From contig CAJOFH010000013.1 of the NCBI GenBank assembly GCA_905233845.1, forward strand, positions 1 to 64,000: a DNA stretch of 64,000 nt, written 5' to 3'. Position numbers and translations under genes: made by a program. Shown here one piece after another: positions 1 through 9,592 of this stretch; position 1 is the first letter of the stretch; each line of letters opens with the position of its first letter. This DNA is from an uncultured Muribaculaceae bacterium (GTDB lineage Bacteria > Bacteroidota > Bacteroidia > Bacteroidales > Muribaculaceae). Below the pieces are notes generated by a model. That model was not told the DNA's origin. It searched no databases and was given only the letters and a program-made list of their open reading frames with translations.

Positions 1-165
1 TACGCTGCGCTCCACTACTAAGTTATTTCCGATTCTAACAGCACATCATCATTATTTTTTCAAGATAAAATTATGCATTTCTATCTTGAATGTTCATTGC
101 AAAATACAAATTGCGCCATCTCTTATAGAAATATAGATTTTAATTTAAAAATCCATTAAAATTTA

Positions 166-195
166 TTGTTTATTTAAAATAAATGAGTAAATTTG
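166..195 (+). promoter_or_regulatory. Bacteroidetes-type promoter of the PepSY-like lipoprotein gene
   Basis: A TTG at 166-168 lies 19 bases before TAAATTTG at 188-195, which fits the Bacteroidetes -33/-7 consensus. The next gene starts at 236, giving a leader of roughly 35-40 bases. Positions 1-165 hold no gene; an 8-bp inverted repeat spans about 60-88. Confidence 0.6.
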
Positions 196-235
196 CAGAC
201 ATTAATGATAAATTGTTAGATTAAAAAGTTGTGGC

Positions 236-673
236 ATGGGAAACAAGATTACTCATTTTCTTCTTCTATTTGTAGTTGCTATATCGTTGTTTTCATGTGG
301 CGATAAGGCATTTCCTCCTGAGCAATTGCCTGAAGAAGTCACTGAATTCGTTCAAAGACACTTCTCAGAAAAGAAGATAGTTGGCGCCGAGAAGGATTGG
401 GACTGGCTCGGAGCAAAATACAGTGTCACTGTGAGCGACAGCACAAGGATTTGCTTCAATTCCGAGAATGAATGGGAAGAGGTGGAAAGTCCAAGCGCTG
501 GGGTACCTGCTACGATGGTCCCTGCTCAAGTTGCTGCCTATTTGCGTACTAGTGTCCCTGGGGTTAAAATTTTAAAGATTGAGAAGAAGGGTTATGGTTT
601 TTACGTCGAACTTGAGGGCGATGCCGAAATTAAGCTTACAGAAGATGGCTCGCCAATAGAGCGCGACAACTAA
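236..673 (+). CDS. PepSY-like (BLIP-fold-like) lipoprotein
   Basis: This is a 145-residue exported protein. Residues 1-20 form a lipoprotein signal with the lipobox SLFSC, so Cys21 is probably lipidated. The rest resembles the PepSY-like proteins common in Bacteroidales: a half repeat of the type LPEEVTEFVQRHF near residue 30, and a second half with VPAQVAAYLRTSVPG near residue 95. Such proteins are usually anchored in the outer membrane or periplasm; their biochemical role is not established. The gene stands alone behind its own promoter, and the next gene, a secreted peptidase, begins 130 bases downstream. A protease-inhibitor-like role is only a guess from the fold family. Confidence 0.7.
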   Translation: MGNKITHFLLLFVVAISLFSCGDKAFPPEQLPEEVTEFVQRHFSEKKIVGAEKDWDWLGAKYSVTVSDSTRICFNSENEWEEVESPSAGVPATMVPAQVAAYLRTSVPGVKILKIEKKGYGFYVELEGDAEIKLTEDGSPIERDN

Positions 674-802
674 CTTGTTCCACAATTTATAGAGCATTCT
701 GTAAAAAAATAGCCATGATTTGTTTTATGGTGAGGTTGTGATTACGCAATAACCGATTGTTTTTATAGATAACACAAAATATTTTTCAATAAAAAACTAA
801 AG

Positions 803-2548
803 ATGAGAAAATTCTTATTTTTGCTGGCTGGAGCCATGGTGGCGCTCGCAGCCCAGGCTATTCCTGCAGTGCCTCATCCCATTGAGGTTTCACAGCCCGA
901 CGGTACAAAACTAACGATTCGCATCGTTGGTGACGAGTTCTTTAACTACCACACCACTGCCGATGGCTATACTATCATGCGCAACGAGGCTGGTTATTTC
1001 GTTTATGCCTTGAGCCAGAACGATAATCTCGTTCCCAGCAATATGATTGCTCACAATGTGGCTGAGCGCTCAGCAAGCGAGACGCAATTTGTCGGCACCC
1101 TTGAAAAAGGTGTTTTCAGCAAGGTTGATGCCCGCAATGGCAAGTTGAAACGAGTTCCAGTAGATGCCGCCACTCAAGCTGCGTCACTAAAAAGCTTTGA
1201 CTATAACAACTTCCGCGGTCTTATTATCCTTGTTGACTACTACGATTGCCAGTTCTCTCGCAGTGACATGCAGAACTTTTACTACCGCATGGCTAATGAG
1301 GTGAACTACACTGGCTACACCAACGAGGATGGCAGCCCCAACTTTGCGGGGAATTGTACTGGCAGTGTTCGAGACTATTATTTCGACAATAGCCAGGGTC
1401 GTTTCTCCCCTACGTTTGATGTGTATGGTCCCGTTACATTGTCAAACTATTCGGTCGATTACCACGAACAGTGGAACCATACTGCTGAGATTTGGGCTGC
1501 TGCTTTGAACCAAATTGACCCCCAAGTCGATTTTAGCCAATATGACACCGATAACGACGGCAACATTGACATGATATTTTTCATCGGTGCCGGAAGTGGT
1601 GCAAACAGCGATGGTTCCTCCACCCACCTTTGGCCTCACAAGAGTGACCTCTATGGGCAGTATGTTTACCTTGATGGCAAGTGGGCTCGTACCTATGCCT
1701 GTTCCACCGAAATGTTGTATGATGTAGACTTGGGTCTCATCGATGGCATAGGCACAATCTGTCACGAGTTCAGCCACGTTTTGGGCTTGCCCGATCTTTA
1801 TGATACCGACTATGCAAACAGCGGTGGACAAAGTCTGCACCCAGGCCGTTGGGAGATAATGGCTGGCGGTAGCTATCAGAATGATTCTCGAACTCCAGTG
1901 GCTTATAGCCTATATGACCGCTACTCCTTAGGCTTTGCAAACGCGCAGGTTATAAACTCTACTGGCACCTACACTCTTAATCAGATTGGTTCTACTGGCG
2001 AGGGCTACATTATCAATAGTCCAGAGGCTGATGTGAAATTCTATCTTGAGAACCGGCAGAATACCAAGTGGGACACTTATGCTCCCGGACATGGCCTTAT
2101 CATCTGCCGTGTTGATTCGACTGATTTATCGGTATGGTATGGTAACAGTGCGAATAATGACCCTAGCCACAATTACTATGTGTTGTTACGTGCTGGCAAT
2201 GGTGAAGAGTTTGCTAATGCAAGTGATGCCTTCCCTGCAGGAGCAAGTTATATAACCAACAACACAACTCCTAACCTTCAGACTTTCAACGGCAGTCCTT
2301 GCCAATACAATATTATAGGTATACAGGAGGAGGACGGGGTTATCACTTTCAACATTAGTGGTGACATCTCACACCAAATAGGCGACGTGAATGGTGACGG
2401 TGAGGTAACTGCCTCTGACATTACTGCCCTCTACAACTACTTGCTTAGCGGTAACGACAGCAACATGGTGTTCGGAGACCAGAATGGTGATGGTGATATT
2501 ACTTCAAGCGATGTGACATTTGTTTATAACATCCTGTTGGGGATTTAG
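803..2548 (+). CDS. secreted M6-family metallopeptidase with C-terminal dockerin-like domain
   Basis: A 581-residue secreted zinc peptidase. A signal peptide covers residues 1-19. An N-terminal region leads into an M6 (immune-inhibitor-A-like) catalytic domain whose zinc site HEFSHVLGLPD begins at His321; the two His and the Glu are intact and Asp331 fits the third ligand. Residues about 527-581 carry two EF-hand-like loops (DVNGDGEVTASD and DQNGDGDITSSD), a type I dockerin-like pair. No type IX CTD is seen. The neighbour at 2844 is a close paralogue, so this is a tandem duplication. It probably degrades extracellular protein; the substrate cannot be told. I saw no clear promoter motif in the 130 bases upstream. 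Confidence 0.85.
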   Translation: MRKFLFLLAGAMVALAAQAIPAVPHPIEVSQPDGTKLTIRIVGDEFFNYHTTADGYTIMRNEAGYFVYALSQNDNLVPSNMIAHNVAERSASETQFVGTLEKGVFSKVDARNGKLKRVPVDAATQAASLKSFDYNNFRGLIILVDYYDCQFSRSDMQNFYYRMANEVNYTGYTNEDGSPNFAGNCTGSVRDYYFDNSQGRFSPTFDVYGPVTLSNYSVDYHEQWNHTAEIWAAALNQIDPQVDFSQYDTDNDGNIDMIFFIGAGSGANSDGSSTHLWPHKSDLYGQYVYLDGKWARTYACSTEMLYDVDLGLIDGIGTICHEFSHVLGLPDLYDTDYANSGGQSLHPGRWEIMAGGSYQNDSRTPVAYSLYDRYSLGFANAQVINSTGTYTLNQIGSTGEGYIINSPEADVKFYLENRQNTKWDTYAPGHGLIICRVDSTDLSVWYGNSANNDPSHNYYVLLRAGNGEEFANASDAFPAGASYITNNTTPNLQTFNGSPCQYNIIGIQEEDGVITFNISGDISHQIGDVNGDGEVTASDITALYNYLLSGNDSNMVFGDQNGDGDITSSDVTFVYNILLGI

Positions 2549-2574
2549 TTGCTACCACTACTAAATTCCACTTG

Positions 2575-2621
2575 TGAAATGAGCCCCGAAAGTTGGACAA
2601 AAACTTTCGGGGCTCATTTCA
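2575..2621. terminator. 19-bp perfect hairpin after the first M6 peptidase gene
   Basis: Bases 2575-2593 are exactly complementary to 2603-2621, with a 9-base loop. It begins 27 bases after the stop codon. There is no strong T-tract, but stem length and place suggest a terminator or 3'-end stabiliser that separates the two paralogous peptidase genes. Confidence 0.65.
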
Positions 2622-2746
2622 ATTGGTGTTAGGTGCGCTTTTTTAGTTTATTGTCAAAAGTTCTTCTGTTCTGTGTCAATATATACCGTCCTGGTTTGAA
2701 AAATGGATAATAATATCATCGTTCAAAGAAAATGTTATATTTATTA

Positions 2747-2777
2747 TTGCATGGAATTAATATTTGAATTAATTTTG
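2747..2777 (+). promoter_or_regulatory. promoter of the second M6 peptidase gene
   Basis: TTG at 2747-2749, a 20-base spacer and TAATTTTG at 2770-2777 match the Bacteroidetes housekeeping consensus. The gene starts at 2844, so the second paralogue has its own promoter. Confidence 0.6.
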
Positions 2778-2843
2778 CAAATTCATGATACTATGTTAGC
2801 ACAAAATTAAAAAACATAATACACAATTATCATTATTCTTAAC

Positions 2844-5072
2844 ATGAGAAAATTATTATTTTTATTGGCTGCCACCATTGTTGCGTTTGCAGCCCAAGCA
2901 GTGCCTGCTGTTCCTCGCCCCATAGAGGTCACTCAGCCTGACGGCACCAAGCTGATGATGAAAATCATTGGTGATGAGTTCTTTAACTACCACACAACTG
3001 TTGATGGCTACACTATCGTGCGTAATGATGCTGGATATTTCGTTTATGCACTTAAACAGAACGAGGATCTTATTCCTAGCAAGATGATTGCCCATAACGA
3101 GGCTGAGCGCTCGGCAAGCGAGATGCAGTTTGTGAGTACCCTTGAGAAGGGGATGATTAGCAAGGTTGATGCCCGCAAAGGCAAGTTGAAACGTAATCCA
3201 GTAGATGCCGCCACTCAAGCTGCGTCACAAAAAGGCTACGACTATAACAACTTCCGCGGTCTTATTATCCTTGTTGACTACTATGACTGTCAGTTTTCTC
3301 GCAGTGACATGCAGAACTTTTACTACTGCATGGCTAATGAGGTGAACTACACTGGCTACACCAACGAGGACGGCACTCCCAACTGGTGGGGTGGTTGCAC
3401 TGGCAGCGTTCGCGACTATTATTTCGACAACAGCCAGGGACGTTTCGCCCCTACGTTTGATGTGTATGGTCCCGTTACATTGTCAAACTATTCGGTCGAT
3501 TACCACGAACAGTGGAACAATACTGGTGAGATATGGGCAGCAGCTTTGAACCAAATTGACCCTCAGGTCGATTTCAGCCAATATGACACCGATAATGACG
3601 GCAACATCGATATGATATACTTTATCGGTGCTGGTAGCGGATCAAACAGCGATGGTAGCAGCACCCACCTGTGGCCACATAAAAGTGACCTGTATTGGCA
3701 GTGGATTACCCTTGATGGCAAGCGCGCTCGCACCTATGCTTGCTCTACCGAGTTCCTGTATGATGCAAGTTATGGCCTCCTCGATGGCATAGGTACAATT
3801 TGTCATGAATTTAGCCATGTGCTGGGCTTGCCCGACCTATACGATACCGACTATGAGGGTAGTGGTGGCCAGAGTCAGCACCCAGGTGATTGGGACGTTA
3901 TGGCTGGTGGAAGCTATCAGAACTATTCGCGCACACCAGTGGCCTACAGTTTATATGACCGCTACTCTTTAGGATTTGCCAATGCTCAGGTCATCAATTC
4001 CACAGGTTCCTATTCTCTCAATCAGATTGGTTCAACAGGCGAGGGTTACATTATCAACAGCCCCGAGCCACAGGTTAAATTCTACATTGAGAATCGTCAA
4101 AACACCAAGTGGGACACCTACGCACCTGGACATGGTATGATTATTTGCCGTGTCGATTCCACCAATGTTTCGGTATGGGATAGCAACGATGTTAACAGTA
4201 ATCCCGCCCATAACTACTATGTACTGCTGCGTGCTGGTAATGGCACCAGTACTGCTCAGGCGAGTGACGCATTCCCTGCAGGGGCTAATATGATTACCAA
4301 TGTTACAGATCCGAATCTCTTGACATTCAATGGCAATCCCTGCCAGTATAATATCACTAGCATTCAAGAGAATAATGGAATCATCAGTTTCAATGTGGGT
4401 GACGACAGCTCGCTGCATAGCATAGTTGAGGACTTTGAGGAAATGGCTGAGACAACCTCTGCCCCTGCCAATGATGTTCAAGGTGTTTATTCCAAGTGGA
4501 AATTTGTCAATTGCTACGTCACAAATCCGGGTAGCGATTACTGCAATGGCGTTCACGCTGTTGCTATGAAGAAACCGTCATCGATCACCATGACACAAGA
4601 TGTTCGTTATGTGAGCTACATGGTAAGCTTTGATGTATATAATTCTTCGTCAACCATTGCTAAGTACACTCTCTATCGCTCTACCGATCAAGGTGCCACT
4701 TGGGAGGCTGTCTCAAACACTAATGGTGAGACCAGTTCGAGCGTGGGAGCCAATACCAATGCAACATTGCAGTACACTTTCGACATGAATGTTCCAGCCC
4801 GCTATCGCATCGGCATGACGGCAGGTCCGACTAACAACAAAGTCTACGTTGATGACTTCACCATTTATTACACTGATGTCATCCCTGGAGGTGACAGCAT
4901 ACCAGGCGATGTGAATGGTGATGGCTCTGTGACTTCGGCCGATGTGACAGCCCTCTACTCCTTCATGCTGACAGGAGATGATAGCGATATAGTTAACGGT
5001 GACCAAGATGGCGATGGCAGTATTACCTCCAGCGACGTCACTATGGTTTACGACATCCTTTTAGGAGTGTAA
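2844..5072 (+). CDS. secreted M6-family metallopeptidase with inserted beta-rich domain and dockerin-like C-terminus
   Basis: A 742-residue paralogue of the upstream peptidase, nearly colinear with it through the signal peptide and catalytic domain. The zinc motif HEFSHVLGLPD again begins at residue 321. It differs by an extra block of about 155 residues (roughly 530-685), rich in Ser/Thr and predicted strands, which looks like a jelly-roll 'choice-of-anchor' type module. The last 55 residues carry two EF-hand-like dockerin loops (DVNGDGSVTSAD, DQDGDGSITSSD). The shared N-terminal two thirds and the extra module show duplication followed by domain gain or loss. A promoter precedes it and a strong hairpin follows. 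Likely an extracellular protease with altered surface or substrate binding. Confidence 0.85.
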   Translation: MRKLLFLLAATIVAFAAQAVPAVPRPIEVTQPDGTKLMMKIIGDEFFNYHTTVDGYTIVRNDAGYFVYALKQNEDLIPSKMIAHNEAERSASEMQFVSTLEKGMISKVDARKGKLKRNPVDAATQAASQKGYDYNNFRGLIILVDYYDCQFSRSDMQNFYYCMANEVNYTGYTNEDGTPNWWGGCTGSVRDYYFDNSQGRFAPTFDVYGPVTLSNYSVDYHEQWNNTGEIWAAALNQIDPQVDFSQYDTDNDGNIDMIYFIGAGSGSNSDGSSTHLWPHKSDLYWQWITLDGKRARTYACSTEFLYDASYGLLDGIGTICHEFSHVLGLPDLYDTDYEGSGGQSQHPGDWDVMAGGSYQNYSRTPVAYSLYDRYSLGFANAQVINSTGSYSLNQIGSTGEGYIINSPEPQVKFYIENRQNTKWDTYAPGHGMIICRVDSTNVSVWDSNDVNSNPAHNYYVLLRAGNGTSTAQASDAFPAGANMITNVTDPNLLTFNGNPCQYNITSIQENNGIISFNVGDDSSLHSIVEDFEEMAETTSAPANDVQGVYSKWKFVNCYVTNPGSDYCNGVHAVAMKKPSSITMTQDVRYVSYMVSFDVYNSSSTIAKYTLYRSTDQGATWEAVSNTNGETSSSVGANTNATLQYTFDMNVPARYRIGMTAGPTNNKVYVDDFTIYYTDVIPGGDSIPGDVNGDGSVTSADVTALYSFMLTGDDSDIVNGDQDGDGSITSSDVTMVYDILLGV

Positions 5073-5146
5073 TGGCACTCTGGATTCTACCTGATTTGTG
5101 GTAAGAATGTGTTAGTGAATAAAAGATTCACAAAATTGATAATAAC

Positions 5147-5188
5147 AGCCAATGAGATACCATGAACGGTGTCTCATTGGCTATTTTG
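5147..5188 (+). terminator. intrinsic terminator after the second M6 peptidase gene
   Basis: Arms 5147-5161 and 5168-5182 pair with 14 of 15 matches and are followed by ATTTTGTT. It lies 75 bases after the stop codon. Confidence 0.75.
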
Positions 5189-5273
5189 TTGTGTGATAGG
5201 TTGTTGTCTGATTGTTGCTTGAGCCTTTAGTTATGTGATTGAAAACAATACACGATTAAAAAATCTTATTTTA

Positions 5274-5305
5274 TTTGCCCAATAACATCCAAATTGCTAT
5301 CTTTG
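5274..5305 (+). promoter_or_regulatory. promoter of the PASTA-rluD pair
   Basis: TTTG at 5274-5277, a 20-base spacer and TATCTTTG at 5298-5305 form a full Bacteroidetes consensus promoter, 40 bases before the PASTA gene start at 5346. Confidence 0.75.
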
Positions 5306-5345
5306 TGCGTTTAAATCGAAAACTAACATTTTAGTAGATTATAAT

Positions 5346-5996
5346 ATGTTTGGAAATTTTGGAAAGAACCATCCCATAATTGTTAATTTACTGGGAATTC
5401 TCATAGTGTTTGCGGCTGTGTGGTACTCGTTGTATTTATTGATTGACGTGTTCACATTGCATGGACAGGAGACCAAAGTGCCCAGCGTGCGAAACGATGA
5501 CTTATCTACTGCCATCCGCAAGATAGAGGCAGCTGGATTTCAATGGGAGATTGGAGATTCCATGTTTAACGAAGCAATCAAGCCAGGAAAGGTGCTTGAA
5601 CAGGAGCCAAAGGGAAATGCTATGGCTAAGTCGACGCGTGTGATTTACCTTACCATCAACGCGTTCAATCCTAAGACGGTGAACTTGCCCATCCTTAGCG
5701 AGATATCGTGCCGTGATGCAGTTAACCGTCTAACATCTATGGGCTTCAAATATGTGAAAGTCGATACGGTACCAAGTGCCGACGAGGGTCTGGTTCTCTC
5801 GGTGAAGGTGAATGGACACCCAGTGACGCCTGGTAGCAAGGTCTCGATTAAAGACCAAATTAGCATTGAGGTTGGCGATGGACTGATGCCTGAACAGCCC
5901 TTCGAGGTGATTCCCGATAACCTGCAAGACTCGTTGCAACTGATACAGCGCGACAAGGCTAACTACGAGGCTAAGCATCACATCAATGATGACTAA
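5346..5996 (+). CDS. PASTA-domain membrane protein
   Basis: A 216-residue protein with a short cytoplasmic N-terminus, one membrane helix at about residues 10-33, and a periplasmic part with two PASTA-like repeats (about 42-105 and 112-180), such as VPSVRNDDLSTAIRKIEAAG. PASTA domains elsewhere bind muropeptides or beta-lactams; here there is no kinase or transpeptidase domain attached. The gene sits directly before an RluD-type gene, an arrangement I recall from other Bacteroidales. A good promoter lies upstream, and the 72-base gap to the next gene suggests co-transcription. A role in cell-envelope sensing or assembly is inference. Confidence 0.8.
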   Translation: MFGNFGKNHPIIVNLLGILIVFAAVWYSLYLLIDVFTLHGQETKVPSVRNDDLSTAIRKIEAAGFQWEIGDSMFNEAIKPGKVLEQEPKGNAMAKSTRVIYLTINAFNPKTVNLPILSEISCRDAVNRLTSMGFKYVKVDTVPSADEGLVLSVKVNGHPVTPGSKVSIKDQISIEVGDGLMPEQPFEVIPDNLQDSLQLIQRDKANYEAKHHINDD

Positions 5997-6068
5997 GAGA
6001 TTTTATTAAGATTCCATAGGGTGGGGGCAAGGTGGTAACAATGCTCCCACTTTTTTATTAATAAGCAC

Positions 6069-7154
6069 ATGTCAACAATAGAAGAAGACATTATAGAGGA
6101 CGAGCGGCTGGAGATTCAGAGCGATTTCAGTGATCCTGATTTCACTGAGAATGGGCGCGACTATTGGGAGCACTACCACTATGTTGTGGAGCCTGGTCAT
6201 GTGCTGCTGCGCATCGACAAATATCTGGTTGAGCGCATCAAGGGCACGTCACGTAACCGCATTCAGAATGCCGCTGAGGCACAGTGCATTCGTGTGAACG
6301 GCCGTGCTGTGAAGAGTAACTACCGTGTTCATCCTGGTGACGAGATTTCGGTGGTGATGGACCGTCCGCGCTACGAGAACGAGATTATTGCTCAGGACAT
6401 TCCTCTGAACATAGTCTATGAGGACGAGGATTTGCTGGTGGTGAACAAGCCCGCGGGAATGTGTGTGCATCCTGGGCACGGCAACTACGACGGCACTTTG
6501 GTCAATGCTCTGGCTTGGCATTTCAAGGACAATCCTAACTACGATGTCACCGACCCTCGCATGGGGCTCGTTCACCGCATCGACAAGGACACCAGTGGTC
6601 TCCTGGTCGTCGCTAAGACCCCTGATGCCAAGACGTCGCTTGGTTTGCAGTTCTTCAACAAAACTACCAAACGGCAGTACATAGCTGTGGTGTGGGGAGC
6701 GATGAAACAGCTTGATGGAACAATTGAAGGCAACATTGGGCGCAGCCTGCGCGACCGTCTGCAAATGGCGGTATTCCCCGATGGAGAACAGGGCAAGCAC
6801 GCCGTGACACACTATCACACCATCGAGAACCTCAACCATGTGGCAGTGGTGCAGTGCCAGCTCGAGACAGGTCGCACTCATCAAATCCGTGTGCACATGC
6901 GCTACATCGGTCATCCACTCTTCAATGATGAGCGCTATGGTGGTGACAAGATACTGCGTGGCAACACCTCATCGAGCTATGCCCAGTTCATTCACAACTG
7001 TTTCAATCAATGTCCTCGTCAAGCTCTACACGCCAAAACATTGGGCTTTGTCCATCCTCGCACAGGTGAGCCGATGGACTTCGACAGCGAGTTGCCTGAG
7101 GATATGGCAGGGTTAATAAAGCGCTGGGAAGACTTTGTAAGTAACCAAAAATGA
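6069..7154 (+). CDS. rluD: RluA/RluD-family 23S rRNA pseudouridine synthase
   Basis: A 361-residue enzyme. Residues about 40-100 form an S4-like RNA-binding domain (LLRIDKYLVERIKGTSRNRI). The catalytic domain follows with NKPAGMCVHPG and the family motif HRIDKDTSGLLVV, whose Asp is the nucleophile. It should isomerise uridine to pseudouridine in 23S rRNA; RluD, which modifies the helix 69 loop, is the closest type by architecture, but RluA-family target specificity cannot be read from motifs alone. It follows the PASTA gene and precedes a lipoprotein gene. The N-terminal 35 residues are acidic and likely extra. Confidence 0.88.
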   Translation: MSTIEEDIIEDERLEIQSDFSDPDFTENGRDYWEHYHYVVEPGHVLLRIDKYLVERIKGTSRNRIQNAAEAQCIRVNGRAVKSNYRVHPGDEISVVMDRPRYENEIIAQDIPLNIVYEDEDLLVVNKPAGMCVHPGHGNYDGTLVNALAWHFKDNPNYDVTDPRMGLVHRIDKDTSGLLVVAKTPDAKTSLGLQFFNKTTKRQYIAVVWGAMKQLDGTIEGNIGRSLRDRLQMAVFPDGEQGKHAVTHYHTIENLNHVAVVQCQLETGRTHQIRVHMRYIGHPLFNDERYGGDKILRGNTSSSYAQFIHNCFNQCPRQALHAKTLGFVHPRTGEPMDFDSELPEDMAGLIKRWEDFVSNQK

Positions 7155-7192
7155 ATCGAAATACATAGTTAACTTATTAAAATCTACAAAAA

Positions 7193-7759
7193 ATGAAGAA
7201 AACTAATTTTCTACTTGCCATCGCTGTGATGGCTTCGATGTCTTTAATTTCTTGTAATGGCAATGGCGAAAATGCCTCTAAGGGTAGTGGTTCTCAAGCT
7301 GTTTCCACCGAGCAGACCGCCGAAGGCGAGCAACCTACCGAGGAAGTGAAGATTGAGGACCAGAAGGAACTCACTTGCGATGCCTACACTATCACTGTCC
7401 CCGAGGGATGGAAGGCCAGCAGCCGCATGGTTAACAACTCTTGCAACCTGACGTTAAAAGAGAACCCTCACACTACAGCAGCTCTCAACACTGCTCATGG
7501 TACCGTTGAGGAATATGCCAAGAATCTCGAGGGGCGTGGAGCTAAGGCCGTCGATGACATCACTGTAGGAGATAAGACCTACAAGGTGTTTATGACTGAA
7601 AACAATGAGCGTGCCAACTATGAAGCATTTGTCGCTTACGGCGATGGACTGATGACCTACCGCATTATGCCTGGTGGTACTCCAATGAAGGGCGATGAGC
7701 TCAAAGAGGTGCTTCTAAAGAACCTCAACGACATCATCAATGCAACTGCATTGAAGTAA
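7193..7759 (+). CDS. lipoprotein of unknown function
   Basis: A 188-residue exported protein. Residues 1-20 are a lipoprotein signal with lipobox SLISC. A low-complexity Ser/Glu/Thr-rich linker (about 22-55) precedes a compact domain of about 130 residues containing YTITVPEGWKASSRM and LTLKENPHT. The domain resembles small PsbP/Mog1-like or photosystem-like folds in outline only; I do not recognise a family with certainty. It starts 38 bases after the pseudouridine synthase stop, so may be part of that operon. A 29-bp perfect hairpin lies 70 bases downstream. Confidence 0.7.
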   Translation: MKKTNFLLAIAVMASMSLISCNGNGENASKGSGSQAVSTEQTAEGEQPTEEVKIEDQKELTCDAYTITVPEGWKASSRMVNNSCNLTLKENPHTTAALNTAHGTVEEYAKNLEGRGAKAVDDITVGDKTYKVFMTENNERANYEAFVAYGDGLMTYRIMPGGTPMKGDELKEVLLKNLNDIINATALK

Positions 7760-7829
7760 GAAGTGCCAGTAAGGTAATCATTTACCTTTCTTTTAGACTC
7801 CTTTTTGCCAATTTGGGTAGATAAATTGT

Positions 7830-7900
7830 CAAAAAGTGACGATAGTACGGCGGAAAGTGGTCAAAAACCATACTTTCCGCCGTACTATCGTCACTTTTTG
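7830..7900. terminator. 29-bp perfect inverted repeat between convergent genes
   Basis: Bases 7830-7858 are exactly complementary to 7872-7900, leaving a 13-base loop. It lies between a + strand lipoprotein gene (ends 7759) and a - strand gene (ends 7916), so it could terminate both. The stem is far longer than a usual intrinsic terminator, so a mobile hairpin origin is possible. Confidence 0.6.
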
Positions 7901-7915
7901 GGGAAATGAGTAAAT

Positions 7916-9260
7916 TTATTCCTGCAAATCGAACCAGATGAAGTCGTGTTGAATTAAGCCACGAGTAGTATAATTATATATTATTTTACTTCCAGTCTTT
8001 TTGTGGTAATAGCAACAGTAAATCCAACTATCGTCACCTTTTAGTTTGTCGCCTACTTTTATTCCTTTCTGCTCGGCATAACTGCCAGGTACTACATGTG
8101 TTACATAAGTGCCTTTCTTTTCAAATCGAATTCCAACATCATTTATAGTAATTCTTTTAGATTTATTGCCAAAATAAAAAGCATTTAGTTTTCTGCTAAA
8201 TAACTGTTGGCTTGTAAAAGGCAACATCATTATGGCTTTGGCATATTTCAGTCCAGCGAATTTGTCTTTGAACTCGCCGGAATGAATAAGTTTGTAGAAG
8301 CTGCCAAACAACTGGGGGTATTTTGCTCTTAGTCGCCATTCGCTTTGCGTCAAGGATTGAAAATTCCAAGAAGAACTCAGAACTTGCAAGTGCTTGGTTT
8401 TTCATGTTTACGTCTTCGACAGTTGTTGACTGTCCATTCCAAGATGTGTTAGACGAGCCATATCCTGCGCCTACACTACCCCAAGACCAGTAGTAGCCTC
8501 GTCTATCGGTTATACTACGACCTTGAGAGTTTGTTGTGGTTATTATTTGTGGCACATATACGTTTTCTACCTTGTTCTTCACATTGCGGGTGACATAGAT
8601 ATATACATCGGGGTTCTCATCAACTTTCTTGAAACCTTTTGCTTTCAGCTCTTTTGCGAATTCCTGCAAGTATGAGCGGTCAGCATATAAGTCTTCTTTT
8701 GTTCCGTAGAAAAGGTAGTCGAAGGTGTTGACCTTAAACAGGTCATAATCGGCATCGGCAGTGACACGAGTAGGGTATTCTTGTTCTGTTTTATAATTGT
8801 TTTCAAATTCATAAGCATCAGAAAATAACGTTTCTATCTTTGCTCCATAAACTGGGTATCTATTATCACTATCAGGATTATAGTAAATTTCTTGACCTTT
8901 TCCCACTAATCTCCTTGCAATCGTCAAGTGTTGTGAGTAGGTTTTGTTCTCGCCGTTGCGTTTTGTCATCCATTCGAGGTCAACCTCTTTAGCGTTGTCG
9001 TAGATGGAGTAGAAGCCTTTCTCATCGAGGTCAGCAGTGCTGATGCCGTTGATTGATGTTACCACCGATAGCGGTTGCAGGGTGGGAGCTTTCTCCACAA
9101 AGCATGCGTCGCCGTATGTGTTGATAACCGTGAGATACTCAGGTGCCCAGTTTGAGAGGCGACGAACCTCAAATGCGGGTTTCGTTTCCCAAGCCAAGAG
9201 TGGCAATACGCTTGTTGTCACCACAATAGCCATTAAGATTCTCTTGAAAATCAGTTTCAT
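7916..9260 (-). pseudogene. frameshifted secreted PDZ/DUF4136-like protein
   Basis: Two overlapping reading frames together make one protein of about 448 residues. The first frame starts at 9260 with a signal peptide (residues 1-23), a PDZ-like segment (about 45-110) and a DUF4136-like part ending in FFLEFSILDAKRMATKSKI. It then loses the family-like sequence. The other frame carries on with a plausible continuation (FYKLIHSGEFKDKFAGLKYA) and a C-terminal PDZ-like domain (about 8150-7916). The frames join at a run of five G at 8314-8318 on the + strand; with four G the two halves read through as one. This is either a true frameshift, a slippage-prone switch, or a sequencing error. The function of the intact protein is unknown. 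Confidence 0.7.
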
Positions 9261-9592
9261 GTTCAGTTTGTTTTTTTCTTGCCGTCACAGCCCTTGGTGG
9301 CAATTAATGGTATAGAACAGCGTGGACTGAATTGCTTTTGTTGATGGTCTTAGGATACCAAAGATAGAGATGTAAACATCGGTCTACGCATAGAGCATGA
9401 AAACCACTTTTTTATATTCCTATCTTGTTTGAAACGTTCCTAAATTCTCAACAAAGATTGATAAGCAAAACGCTTCTTTAATTCAAAAATTAAAGGCAAC
9501 TCTTTGCCCTAAAATATCGTCAGTTGACGTTAAACATGCTAAATAGAAGTAACAGTGTTTGGTTTGTTATTAACCTCAGTACTCAACTCTTA
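9261..9592. other. 332-base intergenic stretch with a - strand promoter
   Basis: No convincing gene is seen. The complement of 9359-9366 reads TATCTTTG, a -7 element that would drive the frameshifted gene to its left, about 100 bases from its start. The rest is A/T-rich and separates two - strand genes. Confidence 0.5.
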
